NCBI RefSeq assembly: GCF_002023715.1
Contig: NZ_MAHX01000007.1
Coordinates: forward strand, 124,001 to 188,000
Direction of reading: 5' to 3'
From: Elizabethkingia occulta
GTDB lineage: Bacteria; Bacteroidota; Bacteroidia; Flavobacteriales; Weeksellaceae
DNA: 64,000 bases
Shown here piece by piece: positions 35,021-42,574 of the stretch. The notes under the pieces were generated by a model, which saw only the letters and a program-made list of their open reading frames with translations, ran no database searches and was not told the origin of the DNA. Position numbers and translations under genes: made by a program. Every line of letters begins with the position of its first letter. Position 1 is the first letter of the stretch.

Positions 35021-35932
35021 ATGAAAACAGATAAATTATTTGATGTTATTATCATTGGTGGAAGTTATGCCGGATTATCATCTGCGATGAGCCTGGGACG
35101 ATCCTTGCGAAATGTTTTAATAATAGATAGCGGGAAGCCTTGCAACCGCCAGACGCCACATTCGCATAACTTTCTGACTCATGATGGTAAAACACCTCAG
35201 GAGATATCCCGGATTGCCAGAGAGGATGTAGAGCAATATCCTACTGTAGATTTTTATGAAGGAGAAGCTGTAAAAGGAGAGAAAACAGATACCGGATATA
35301 CAATAACAACAAATACAGGAGAGAAATTCCATAGTCGAAAACTTATTTTGGCGGCCGGAATCAAAGATATAATGCCTGATATAAAAGGCTTTTCCGAATC
35401 ATGGGGGATTTCTGTAATCCATTGCCCTTATTGCCATGGGTACGAATATCGTAATAAAAAAACAGGAATTATAGCCAATGGAGACAGGGCTGTTCATATG
35501 GCTTCTTTGATAAATAATCTCACTAAGGATCTTACAATCTTAACATCTGGTTCTGCAGAGTTTGATACAGAGCAAAAAGCAAAACTGGAAAAACATAATA
35601 TTCCTGTTATAGAAAAAAAGATTGCTGAGGTAGAGCATCAAAACGGACAGATTAGTCATATTATTTTTGAAGATGGAACGCGTATGGACTTCAAAGCTGT
35701 ATATGCTGCCATTCCGTTTATACAGAATTGTGATATTGCAGAACAACTGGGATGTATGCTAACTGAGCATGGCTATATACATGTCGACAATATGCAAAAA
35801 ACAAATGTTCCGGGCGTATTTGCTTGTGGTGATAGTACTTCTATGATGCGTTCTGTAGCCCTTGCAGTAAGTTCAGGTAATTTGTCCGGAGCTATGGTAA
35901 ATATGGAGCTGGTGAGTGAAACATTTTTATAG
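35021..35932 (+). CDS. Thioredoxin-reductase-like FAD-dependent oxidoreductase
   Basis: A 303-residue flavoprotein. The FAD-binding motif is IIGGSYAGLS (11-20), the redox disulfide is C135/C138 (HCPYCHGYE), and the late FAD motif is GVFACGDST. In the second Rossmann-like part, GIIANGDRAVHMA lacks the usual GxGxxA/G NADPH motif, so the electron donor may differ from NADPH, as in some divergent reductases. Cytoplasmic. It has its own promoter and terminator and no thioredoxin gene beside it. The substrate is unknown; detoxification or disulfide reduction is plausible. Confidence 0.8.
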   Translation: MKTDKLFDVIIIGGSYAGLSSAMSLGRSLRNVLIIDSGKPCNRQTPHSHNFLTHDGKTPQEISRIAREDVEQYPTVDFYEGEAVKGEKTDTGYTITTNTGEKFHSRKLILAAGIKDIMPDIKGFSESWGISVIHCPYCHGYEYRNKKTGIIANGDRAVHMASLINNLTKDLTILTSGSAEFDTEQKAKLEKHNIPVIEKKIAEVEHQNGQISHIIFEDGTRMDFKAVYAAIPFIQNCDIAEQLGCMLTEHGYIHVDNMQKTNVPGVFACGDSTSMMRSVALAVSSGNLSGAMVNMELVSETFL

Positions 35933-35965
35933 CTTTAGGTTTGTTATTTAAAGTTTAAGAAATTG

Positions 35966-35992
35966 AAAAAGCTGCCTGAAAAGGCAGCTTTG
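35966..35992. terminator. Terminator between convergent genes
   Basis: Stem AAGCTGCC/GGCAGCTT with loop TGAAAA. The same AGCTGCCT...AGGCAGCT stem occurs in the repeat at 16338. Confidence 0.82.
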
Positions 35993-36015
35993 TAATATGT
36001 TTAACGAAACTCATG

Positions 36016-36474
36016 TTATAAACTGGTTCTGAAAAACGTATTATTATTTTCGATTATCGAATTATTGGAATTTCTTTTAAACTTAAAATATAGCTTTCTG
36101 GATGATGTTCTTTGCCATAAATTATTGGTGTTATTCAGACTGCCAGGACGACTAAAAGTATTTGTTATATCATAATTTACAATCTCAAAAATATATTCCG
36201 AAGAAGTGCTTTTAATCACATTAATCATAGATTTATTTCCGTTTATAAAGCCATAGCTGAATCGTGAACCTCCCGTCGTAAGTATAAAATCATGTTCGAA
36301 AAACTGATATTTAATACCATTATTACCACTCCATTCTCCTTTTATCCACTCAGGCGGATTGAATGAAGCCGGTGTATCTCTGTTTTCGCAGCTGCTAAGT
36401 GAAAGTATAATTAAAGCTAGTAGTAGGAATAGTTTTGTGAATTTTGTGTTTATATTTAGAAAAGCTGTGTTCAT
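36016..36474 (-). CDS. Small lipoprotein of unknown function
   Basis: A 152-residue protein with a long hydrophobic signal and lipobox LSLSSCENR (Cys about 29). The mature part is a lipocalin-like beta pattern (PEWIKGEWSGNNGIKYQFFE, then alternating strands), rich in Asn and Ser. It starts 20 nt after the S41 peptidase stop codon, so the two are probably cotranscribed. No family recognised. Confidence 0.65.
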   Translation of the reverse strand: MNTAFLNINTKFTKLFLLLALIILSLSSCENRDTPASFNPPEWIKGEWSGNNGIKYQFFEHDFILTTGGSRFSYGFINGNKSMINVIKSTSSEYIFEIVNYDITNTFSRPGSLNNTNNLWQRTSSRKLYFKFKRNSNNSIIENNNTFFRTSL

Positions 36475-36493
36475 ATAATGTATTTTTAAGCGT

Positions 36494-37945
36494 TTATTTT
36501 GATAATAGTGTTTTAGAGTACTCCAGTTCCGGATCTTTTTGTTCTTTCATCGAACTCAAGAAATAATCTGTTTTCAATGTGTGATCAGGAATTACACCCG
36601 TACATTTGGTAATATTATCTCCCTCGCTGCTGTTAAAGAAAATCTCAGTTCTCGGAATTGAAAGTGTACTTTTTGTATTAGGTAGTTTGTAAGTAAGAAA
36701 CCATGCTGCAGTTGTAAAGTTGCTGCAAGATCCCGTTTCTTTTCCTACTACATTTCCTCTTTTTTCACTTTTAAAAAGAGATGCGAAATAAGTTGCAGCC
36801 GAAAAAGTACGGTTATTAATCATCAAAATTACTTTTCCATCGAAGAATAAACCATCACGGGGATAACTTTTAATATAAGTATCGTCTAATCTCGTATTTC
36901 CGAAATAATAATCGCCTTTATCGGACTTGTCGAATCTTTGGTGCATAAAGTTGTTTTCGTTGCGTATATCACTATCAGAGAAATATCGATCCGTCTGAGG
37001 ATCTACCAGATAATCCTTGTAATTGATATCCACTACTTTTGTCCCGTATTTATAGGAATTGTTGAACAGCTTCTCTTTAGAAAGGAAAGAATATAGTAAC
37101 GGAACATTGCTGATAGAACCACCCGAATTATCACGAATGTCAAGTATCAGATTTTTAGACTTCAGGTTTTTCATATCCTGAAAATACTTCTTCAGCCTTT
37201 CGTAGAAGTAGCTTTCGTTGAACGAAAACGACTTTACAGCCAGATAATAAGTATCCGGATTTAGTTGATAACCATAGACGCCACTTCCGGAAGTTACATC
37301 TATAGGCAGTATCGCATGTCTGGATTCATAGTTGAATTCAGGATAGTTAATTCCTTTTAGCTCGATGGTCTTTTGTTCACCGGAAGGTATTTCATATTTT
37401 ATCTTATAAGCTTTTGCATTAGTATAAGAAATAACGGATGACATGTCCAGATCTTCAACTTTTATGCTGCCATCTGCCTGTCTTGAAGCTTTGCTAAAGA
37501 GGTCACCGATTTTCTTATTATTTACTTCCAGTATGCGGCTTCCGGCTTCTACACCGTATTTGTTATTGCTGTTGATATACGTATTGCCGTTTTGAACATA
37601 GGTTGCCAAAGGAAAAAAGGAAGTTTTGCTTACATAATCTTCCATATAATTAGATTCCATGCCCATTGAGCTGTGTCCGTCACCCAGTACTTTAGTCGGG
37701 GTATTCATATAAAAGCCAATATAGGTAGGATTTTTCTCTATTTCTTTGCGTAGAGAATCCAGCTTTTTACCCAATATCTCTTTACTGTGAAAGCGATAAG
37801 GATTAGGGTGTTGCTGTTTAATAATATCTACAGCGATGTCAAAATCTTTGAGATAAGCGTCTTTGCTTATTTCCGAAATAGAATACTGTGAAAAGCCTAC
37901 TATACTGATCAACAACATAGGTAAAATAAGTACTTTCTTCGTCAT
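36494..37945 (-). CDS. S41-family (tail-specific protease-like) peptidase
   Basis: A 483-residue secreted serine peptidase with a signal peptide (...VGFSQ). It has the S41 core LILDIRDNSGGSISN (266-280) and the nucleophile region INNRTFSAATYFAS (Ser382), with H91 (GDGHSS) and E403 (GKETG) as likely partners. It is the Ser-His-Glu type known from retinol-binding-protein-like or tricorn-like S41 members rather than the Ser-Lys CtpA type. No clear PDZ domain. It is the nearest protease to peptide array 2 (440 bp away, same strand) and might process its products, but nothing in the sequence proves that. Confidence 0.82.
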   Translation of the reverse strand: MTKKVLILPMLLISIVGFSQYSISEISKDAYLKDFDIAVDIIKQQHPNPYRFHSKEILGKKLDSLRKEIEKNPTYIGFYMNTPTKVLGDGHSSMGMESNYMEDYVSKTSFFPLATYVQNGNTYINSNNKYGVEAGSRILEVNNKKIGDLFSKASRQADGSIKVEDLDMSSVISYTNAKAYKIKYEIPSGEQKTIELKGINYPEFNYESRHAILPIDVTSGSGVYGYQLNPDTYYLAVKSFSFNESYFYERLKKYFQDMKNLKSKNLILDIRDNSGGSISNVPLLYSFLSKEKLFNNSYKYGTKVVDINYKDYLVDPQTDRYFSDSDIRNENNFMHQRFDKSDKGDYYFGNTRLDDTYIKSYPRDGLFFDGKVILMINNRTFSAATYFASLFKSEKRGNVVGKETGSCSNFTTAAWFLTYKLPNTKSTLSIPRTEIFFNSSEGDNITKCTGVIPDHTLKTDYFLSSMKEQKDPELEYSKTLLSK

Positions 37946-38357
37946 AAATTATATTTAGTATTAATATTATATCTCAAAAAAATAAAATCGATTTCCTGAT
38001 GTCAAAGACATTAACGGATCGTTTTAGGGCGATAACAGAATGAGTTTTGGTTGTGTTTTTTACCAGAATCCCGTGAGAATCGGGGCAAATCTATAAAAAT
38101 TATATACAGTTTCAGAATGACTTTTTTCATGTTAACAAAAAATTATGAACAAGTGTTTTAATATTCAATACTGTATTACAGTGTGTTATAATGTTTGTTT
38201 AATTTTCTGTATTAATAAATTTTAACACTAATTAGATTAAATAAAAATAATTTAGACTAAAAAATTTTTTCAATCCAGATCTGAACATTGTGGAAATTAA
38301 TTTGTGTGAATACGTAATTTATAATAGTAGAAGGAGGAGAGATGTGGTAACTTAAAT
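37946..38357. other. Intergenic region, no gene seen
   Basis: About 410 bp of very AT-rich DNA upstream of the S41 peptidase. It contains the promoter region of the peptidase operon and a short REP-like stretch (AATCCCGTGAGAATCGGGG near 38070). An AAGGAGG sequence near 38331 is followed by only a two-codon ORF. No peptide with the shared leader is present here. Confidence 0.6.
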
Positions 38358-38386
38358 TAAAAAAGGATGCTTTAGCATCCTTTTTT
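38358..38386 (-). terminator. Terminator of array 2, peptide A
   Basis: Stem AAAAAGGATGC/GCATCCTTTTT with a 4-nt loop, immediately after the stop codon of the peptide gene at 38385. Confidence 0.88.
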
Positions 38387-38552
38387 AATTGTCTTCCGGA
38401 CATTGAGGTAAGTATTCCATTTCCGTTGTTTTTTGACAGGTGCCAAAGCAACATATATAATTTCCGGTACGACAGTCTCCTCGGCTATGGCAAGTTTCTC
38501 CTTCACCACTTCCCTTGATAACTTTTAAATCTTTTTTCGATAACTTTTTCAT
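38385..38552 (-). CDS. Small leader peptide, bacteriocin-like (array 2, peptide A)
   Basis: A 55-residue peptide with leader MKKLSKKDLKVIKGSGEG and a core with six cysteines (TCHSRGDC, ICCFGTC, QC). GG is replaced by GS, as in peptide D of this array. The gene has its own terminator directly behind the stop codon and a TCACTT-N2-AAGTGA palindrome 43 nt upstream of the start. Array 2 therefore consists of separate small units rather than one operon. The ORF is too short for standard gene callers, but the leader, promoter and terminator together support it. Confidence 0.8.
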   Translation of the reverse strand: MKKLSKKDLKVIKGSGEGETCHSRGDCRTGNYICCFGTCQKTTEMEYLPQCPEDN

Positions 38553-38594
38553 AATAAATTATTTATTTGGTTGAGATGTAAATATAGTGTTTAT

Positions 38595-38608
38595 TCACTT
38601 AGAAGTGA
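38595..38608 (-). promoter_or_regulatory. Palindromic box upstream of peptide A
   Basis: TCACTTAGAAGTGA, inverted repeat TCACTT-N2-AAGTGA, about 10 nt upstream of a -7-like TATATTTA (minus strand). It lies 43 nt from the start codon. The same box precedes peptide B at nearly the same distance. Confidence 0.65.
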
Positions 38609-38672
38609 TTTAAATATTTGAAATATTTTGTAATAGAATGAAAAATGGAATGTACTGTAGAAAGGACAAATG

Positions 38673-38702
38673 AAAAAACAGCTGATAAAATATCAGCTGC
38701 TC
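38673..38702 (-). terminator. Terminator of array 2, peptide B
   Basis: On the minus strand, stem CAGCTGATA/TATCAGCTG with a 3-nt loop followed by TTTTTTC. Confidence 0.85.
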
Positions 38703-38710
38703 TTTGTTAA

Positions 38711-38884
38711 TTACTTCATTCTGCAACCTGCTGCATAGCATGGTTCGGTATCTAGTGGGCTGCACTGCATTTCCCAAAACTCTATTTGCCTTGGTTTTGT
38801 ACAAAATGGAAGTCCATCATTTGTTCCGATACCACCTACAACAGATTTAAGTTCGTTTCTGGAAATCTTCTTTAAATTTTTCAT
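38711..38884 (-). CDS. Small double-glycine leader peptide (array 2, peptide B)
   Basis: A 57-residue peptide with leader MKNLKKISRNELKSVVGG and core with four cysteines (FCTK, QCSP, PCYA, GCRM). The ATG at 38884 is preferred over the longer frame from 38932, which lacks leader similarity and would run through the promoter palindrome. Its leader is closest to peptide C (MKNLKKISREELRSVQGG), so these two are probably recent duplicates. Terminator and palindromic promoter are both present. Confidence 0.82.
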   Translation of the reverse strand: MKNLKKISRNELKSVVGGIGTNDGLPFCTKPRQIEFWEMQCSPLDTEPCYAAGCRMK

Positions 38885-38928
38885 AATACTAATATTTATT
38901 TGGTGGAGATAAATATAGTGTATTTTAT

Positions 38929-38942
38929 TCACTTTTAAGTGA
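38929..38942 (-). promoter_or_regulatory. Palindromic box upstream of peptide B
   Basis: Perfect inverted repeat TCACTTTTAAGTGA, 45 nt upstream of the start codon, again followed on the minus strand by ACACTATATTTA. A half-site (AGTGATTTAAT, 39303) stands at the corresponding place for peptide C. Confidence 0.65.
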
Positions 38943-39040
38943 TTTATATTGAATGTATATTAATCTTCGGATCTGTAATTGTAAAGAGAATAGATTTTAA
39001 TGCTATAGTTTTATAAAAAATTTGTGTTTATAGCCTAAAT

Positions 39041-39063
39041 AAAAGCCCTCAATAATGAGGGCC
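39041..39063 (-). terminator. Terminator of array 2, peptide C
   Basis: Stem GGCCCTCA/TGAGGGCT (minus strand) with loop TTAT, followed by TTTATTTAGG. It begins 5 nt after the peptide C stop codon. Confidence 0.82.
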
Positions 39064-39067
39064 AATG

Positions 39068-39250
39068 TTATGGTCTTGTTACAGGAATACACTGACAAAT
39101 GCAGTCGTATTGCTCATATTCTTCAGCACAGACTCCTATAGATTCACAAATCATAAGATAGCCAGGTTTACAATAGGGCGGCTTATAACCGCCAGTTCCA
39201 CCTTGTACAGACCTTAATTCCTCTCTGGAAATTTTCTTTAAATTTTTCAT
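39068..39250 (-). CDS. Small double-glycine leader peptide (array 2, peptide C)
   Basis: A 60-residue peptide with leader MKNLKKISREELRSVQGG and core with six cysteines (YCKPGYLMIC, VC, DCICQC). The ATG at 39250 begins the conserved leader; the longer frame from 39424 overlaps the neighbouring peptide gene and is a shadow. The upstream AACCAAATAAATATTAATCTT is shared with peptide B and, more loosely, with array 1 peptide 4. The function is unknown; secretion after GG cleavage is the most likely fate. Confidence 0.82.
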   Translation of the reverse strand: MKNLKKISREELRSVQGGTGGYKPPYCKPGYLMICESIGVCAEEYEQYDCICQCIPVTRP

Positions 39251-39344
39251 AAGATTAATATTTATTTGGTTGGTCTGTAAATATAAAAACAATTCTATAT
39301 ATAGTGATTTAATATAATGGAATAATTTAAAAAAGTAAAAGACC

Positions 39345-39527
39345 TTAGCATTTAATTTTATCCAGATCATCCACAGCCTTTTGCATATCGTCGATACTTG
39401 TATAGTTATCAAAGCACAAACCATAGCTTACACCACAAGAAGCTGTGTGATTATACCACATACTGCATGCTGCACTACCTTTTACATTTTTAAGATCATT
39501 TCTTGAAAGTTGTCGTAATTTTTTCAT
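39345..39527 (-). CDS. Small leader peptide (array 2, peptide D)
   Basis: A 60-residue peptide with leader MKKLRQLSRNDLKNVKGSAA and four cysteines (AACS, ASCG, GLCF, terminal KC). Its core is more acidic than the others (DDMQKAVDDLDK). GS replaces GG. It lacks the palindromic box and a clear terminator, so it could read through to peptide C, 94 bp away. It is the most upstream gene of the array, 77 bp from the DUF2306 gene. Confidence 0.75.
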   Translation of the reverse strand: MKKLRQLSRNDLKNVKGSAACSMWYNHTASCGVSYGLCFDNYTSIDDMQKAVDDLDKIKC

Positions 39528-39604
39528 AATAAAATTTTTTTTGATTCAGCTTTCAAATTATAGATATATTCATCAACAAGCAAATAAATAGGCCAATACT
39601 TTTT

Positions 39605-40234
39605 TTAAAGAGTAGCTGACTCATAATCAGCAGGTCCTTTTGCTTTCCTGTTTATAAAATAAGCCACTATAAGATTTGGAACCCAGCATAACCATGCTAC
39701 TACAATATAAGAATTGGCAGAATCCTTTGTTAAAACTGTTAGCAGAGGAAACCATAACCTGAGTGTAACGGCAGCAAAAGTACAGGCATAGCTATAGATC
39801 ATCAGTTGCTGATGTTGTTTAATATTTCCTTTTCTTATCTGTGATAAAGCCATAGCTGTTGTTCCAAACCAGATCAGTCCCAGTAAGATAAATCCGGTTG
39901 CAGATATAATACCACCATTAGCATAAAATCCCATATAGATTCCGGCAACTGAACTAAGAATAACTGAGACTACATAAAGCTTTCCGATATTTCTGTGCAG
40001 TTTTATATGTTTATTCCTGAACTTTTTACCAAACTGACGCCATCCGATAAAAAGTGATATCCCACCAAACGTAATGTGAGTATAGAATGCCAGTTTCCAG
40101 ATAATATTATGAAGAACTTCCGGAGTTTTAGATCCCAGAAAAGTATGTTTGTGATCTACAAGAGCATACATAAACGGATATAACCCAATAAGGAGAGCAA
40201 AAATACAGAGGATAACAAATAGAAAATTCTTCAT
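39605..40234 (-). CDS. DUF2306 membrane protein
   Basis: A 209-residue protein with about six hydrophobic spans. The family pattern of DUF2306 is present: TFLGSKTPE, an HITFGGISLFIGWRQF segment, HRNIGKLYVVSVILSS and KQHQQLMIYSYACTFAAVTLRLW. Conserved histidines in the second half suggest haem or metal contact, which is only speculation for this family. The ATG at 40234 (MKNFLFVIL...) gives a cleaner first span than the ATG at 40273. No function is known. Confidence 0.78.
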   Translation of the reverse strand: MKNFLFVILCIFALLIGLYPFMYALVDHKHTFLGSKTPEVLHNIIWKLAFYTHITFGGISLFIGWRQFGKKFRNKHIKLHRNIGKLYVVSVILSSVAGIYMGFYANGGIISATGFILLGLIWFGTTAMALSQIRKGNIKQHQQLMIYSYACTFAAVTLRLWFPLLTVLTKDSANSYIVVAWLCWVPNLIVAYFINRKAKGPADYESATL

Positions 40235-40371
40235 AAAAGATCGTTTAATTTTTTTTACAAAAATGCGGATCAAAAGTGGTTTAACTGTTCCATAATGAAA
40301 GGTGGTACTAATTTTATTTTATTGATAATCATATTGTTATGTTATTTGTGTGTTGTCGTGCCTATATTAGG

Positions 40372-41520
40372 TTACTGCAGGTTCAAATTCTGACTTTTTA
40401 TAAATTCTCTGGGAGAGCTATCCATATACTTTTTGAAATTTCGGTTAAAAGACGTTTTGGAATTGAAACCGCTTTCAAAAGCTAAAGAAAGAATTGTGAA
40501 TTTTTGGTTTTCCGGTAACACCACTATTCTTTTAAATTCTTCAATACGTTGCCGGTTTATATAATCATAGAAATTTTTATTCTCTACCGAATTAATGGTC
40601 TGTGAGAGTATATTGGGTTGGATGCCTAATAAAGCTGCGACATGATTCAGGTTCAGTTCCGGATCTTTGTACAGCTTTTCATGTTCCATCTGGTAGGTTA
40701 GCTTTTTATAGATGTCCTGTATTGCATCTTCTCCCGCAAATGTTTTTTGGTACTTCACAGCAACAATATCATCGTTTTGTTCGGCTTGTTTTTCTTCAGT
40801 GATATCCGACTGTTTGGAAGCAAATTCTAAGATACCTACACGGCTGATTCCAAAATAAGCAGCAACAATTATGAATAAGCTTACCAGTGTGAAAATCAAG
40901 ATTTCATTCTTTAAAATTACAGCGATCCAAATCAGTGCAATACCTGTGATGAGATAATAAGACCAATTCAGATTAATTTTTTCGGTATTGGAATACAAAT
41001 CAGAGATTTGCTTTTTATACCGGCTAATTGCCAAAATGCTGAGTATAACGTATAGAATACCGGATGAAATAATAACCACCTTAATAATTTTTCGGAAGAT
41101 TCTGTAGGCAGTAGTACCATATTCATATATATAGACCTTCTCCTGAGGGGTCAGTATGAAAAAATTTATAAGGTAGATATAGGTTATAATAGCCGGTGCA
41201 AAATGTAATAGCCAATTATATCTGTTAGGTTGTCGACCTGTAAGGTAAAGAATGTACAAATACAACATAGGGCCGTGGATGAGTGGCACAGGAATATCCA
41301 GTCCGAGTAAATAAGGAAAATTGGAAAATTGACCGGAATAGAATAACACGAAAAAAATAAGATGTATCCCTATAATAAAGAACCATGTAGCCAATAGATA
41401 ATCAGCAGTCTGTTTTTTAGCTTTTCCCAGAATAAGAAAAGCAGAAAAAAAAGCAATAAAAATACTGGCTAGATAAAATATTACAGGGATTGACAAAAAA
41501 TGAATATCGGAATCCGGCAT
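40372..41520 (-). CDS. Membrane-anchored AraC-family regulator
   Basis: A 382-residue protein with seven or eight hydrophobic spans (about 1-235), a charged linker, and a C-terminal AraC domain (about 275-382). The HTH elements are HVAALLGIQPNILSQTINSV and SLAFESGFNSKTSFNRNFKKYM, followed by the family ending SPREFIK. Same overall design as 27779 but with different sensor sequence. It is divergent from the DUF2200 gene at 41648. Its target is unknown. Confidence 0.83.
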   Translation of the reverse strand: MPDSDIHFLSIPVIFYLASIFIAFFSAFLILGKAKKQTADYLLATWFFIIGIHLIFFVLFYSGQFSNFPYLLGLDIPVPLIHGPMLYLYILYLTGRQPNRYNWLLHFAPAIITYIYLINFFILTPQEKVYIYEYGTTAYRIFRKIIKVVIISSGILYVILSILAISRYKKQISDLYSNTEKINLNWSYYLITGIALIWIAVILKNEILIFTLVSLFIIVAAYFGISRVGILEFASKQSDITEEKQAEQNDDIVAVKYQKTFAGEDAIQDIYKKLTYQMEHEKLYKDPELNLNHVAALLGIQPNILSQTINSVENKNFYDYINRQRIEEFKRIVVLPENQKFTILSLAFESGFNSKTSFNRNFKKYMDSSPREFIKSQNLNLQ

Positions 41521-41647
41521 AAGAATATTAAACTTAAAATCAGAGCTTTAATTTATTGATTTTTTCCGTTTAGGAGTTGAAAAGTTTTGTATTTTAGTTT
41601 CTTTTACAAGCTTGTAGCTATAATAGTAATCTGATAAACAGAGTGGA

Positions 41648-42004
41648 ATGAATAGTAATAATGAAAGAGTATACAAAATGTCCTTTGCCGGAGTTTATCC
41701 GCACTATATTCAGAAAGCGGAAAAGAAAGGACGGACAAAGGAAGAAGTAAATGAGGTTATATTCTGGCTTACAGGCTATAATGCAAAAAGCTTGCAACAG
41801 CACATAGACCAAAAAACAAACTTCGGGGATTTCTTCAATCAGGCTCCAAAAATCAATCCGAATGTTTCAAAGATTACCGGAGTTATCTGTGGATACAGGG
41901 TAGAAGAAATAGAAGATCCGATTATACAGAAAGTTCGTTACCTGGATAAGTTGATTGATGAACTGGCGAAAGGAAAGAGTATGGAGAAGATATTGAGAGA
42001 ATAA
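41648..42004 (+). CDS. DUF2200 family protein
   Basis: A 118-residue cytoplasmic protein with the characteristic sequence [20 protein letters not shown], then VIFWLTGYN and the [20 protein letters not shown] segment. It fills the usual length of the family. No function is known for DUF2200. It starts 127 bp from the divergent AraC-type gene. A membrane protein gene follows 57 nt downstream, possibly cotranscribed. Confidence 0.88.
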   Translation: MNSNNERVYKMSFAGVYPHYIQKAEKKGRTKEEVNEVIFWLTGYNAKSLQQHIDQKTNFGDFFNQAPKINPNVSKITGVICGYRVEEIEDPIIQKVRYLDKLIDELAKGKSMEKILRE

Positions 42005-42060
42005 CTAGATAAAAATTGCATAAAACATTGAAATATAAAGACTGTAAAAATTTTCGGTGA

Positions 42061-42507
42061 ATGAAGAAAATTATATTTAAATTCTGGCTGGTAAATCTTC
42101 TGATCAGTATTCTGCTATTTTTCCTTTACAAAATTGTGATGATGGAAACAAAACAGACAGATGCAACTTTCCTGGGAAATATTCTGTACATAATTGATAT
42201 TTTGCTAAACTTAGGTTTTTCGTTGATCTATCTGGCTGTAATGGTTTTGGGTTCTTTATCGTTTTTTCTAAATCTAATAGAGAAAATCAGAAATAATTCT
42301 TTCTTGTCTTTTTTAGCATTTTCAGGAATACCGTTAATCTGTGTTGTTTATTTAGGTACTAATGTTTTAATAGAGATATATCAGTACAACTACAGCTTTA
42401 TAATACGCCCATTAGTTTTTTTAATAGTTTATTTACTATGCACCGGCGTAGAATTTTTCGTATTCAGAAAAAAAGTAAAAAAGCATTTGAATATAAGCCT
42501 TCAATAA
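42061..42507 (+). CDS. Small membrane protein, unknown
   Basis: A 148-residue protein with four predicted spans (about 7-24, 38-68, 82-103 and 112-132) and a Lys-rich C-terminus (FRKKVKKHLN). It is very rich in Ile, Leu and Phe. No motif is recognised. It follows DUF2200 by 57 nt and precedes the OmpA-like lipoprotein by 67 nt. Confidence 0.6.
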   Translation: MKKIIFKFWLVNLLISILLFFLYKIVMMETKQTDATFLGNILYIIDILLNLGFSLIYLAVMVLGSLSFFLNLIEKIRNNSFLSFLAFSGIPLICVVYLGTNVLIEIYQYNYSFIIRPLVFLIVYLLCTGVEFFVFRKKVKKHLNISLQ

Positions 42508-42574
42508 AAATTTATGATCTTTGAAAACAAAATAAAAAATCTATATAGATAACACTCAAACAAATTTAATTGAT

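Noticed and set aside
38328-38352. AAGGAGG followed by ATG near 38331
   Set aside because: The ATG is followed by a stop after two codons, and this phylum rarely uses Shine-Dalgarno sites. It is a chance match.
39251-39424. N-terminal extension of array 2 peptide C
   Set aside because: The longer frame overlaps peptide D and lacks similarity to any leader; the internal ATG at 39250 begins the conserved motif.
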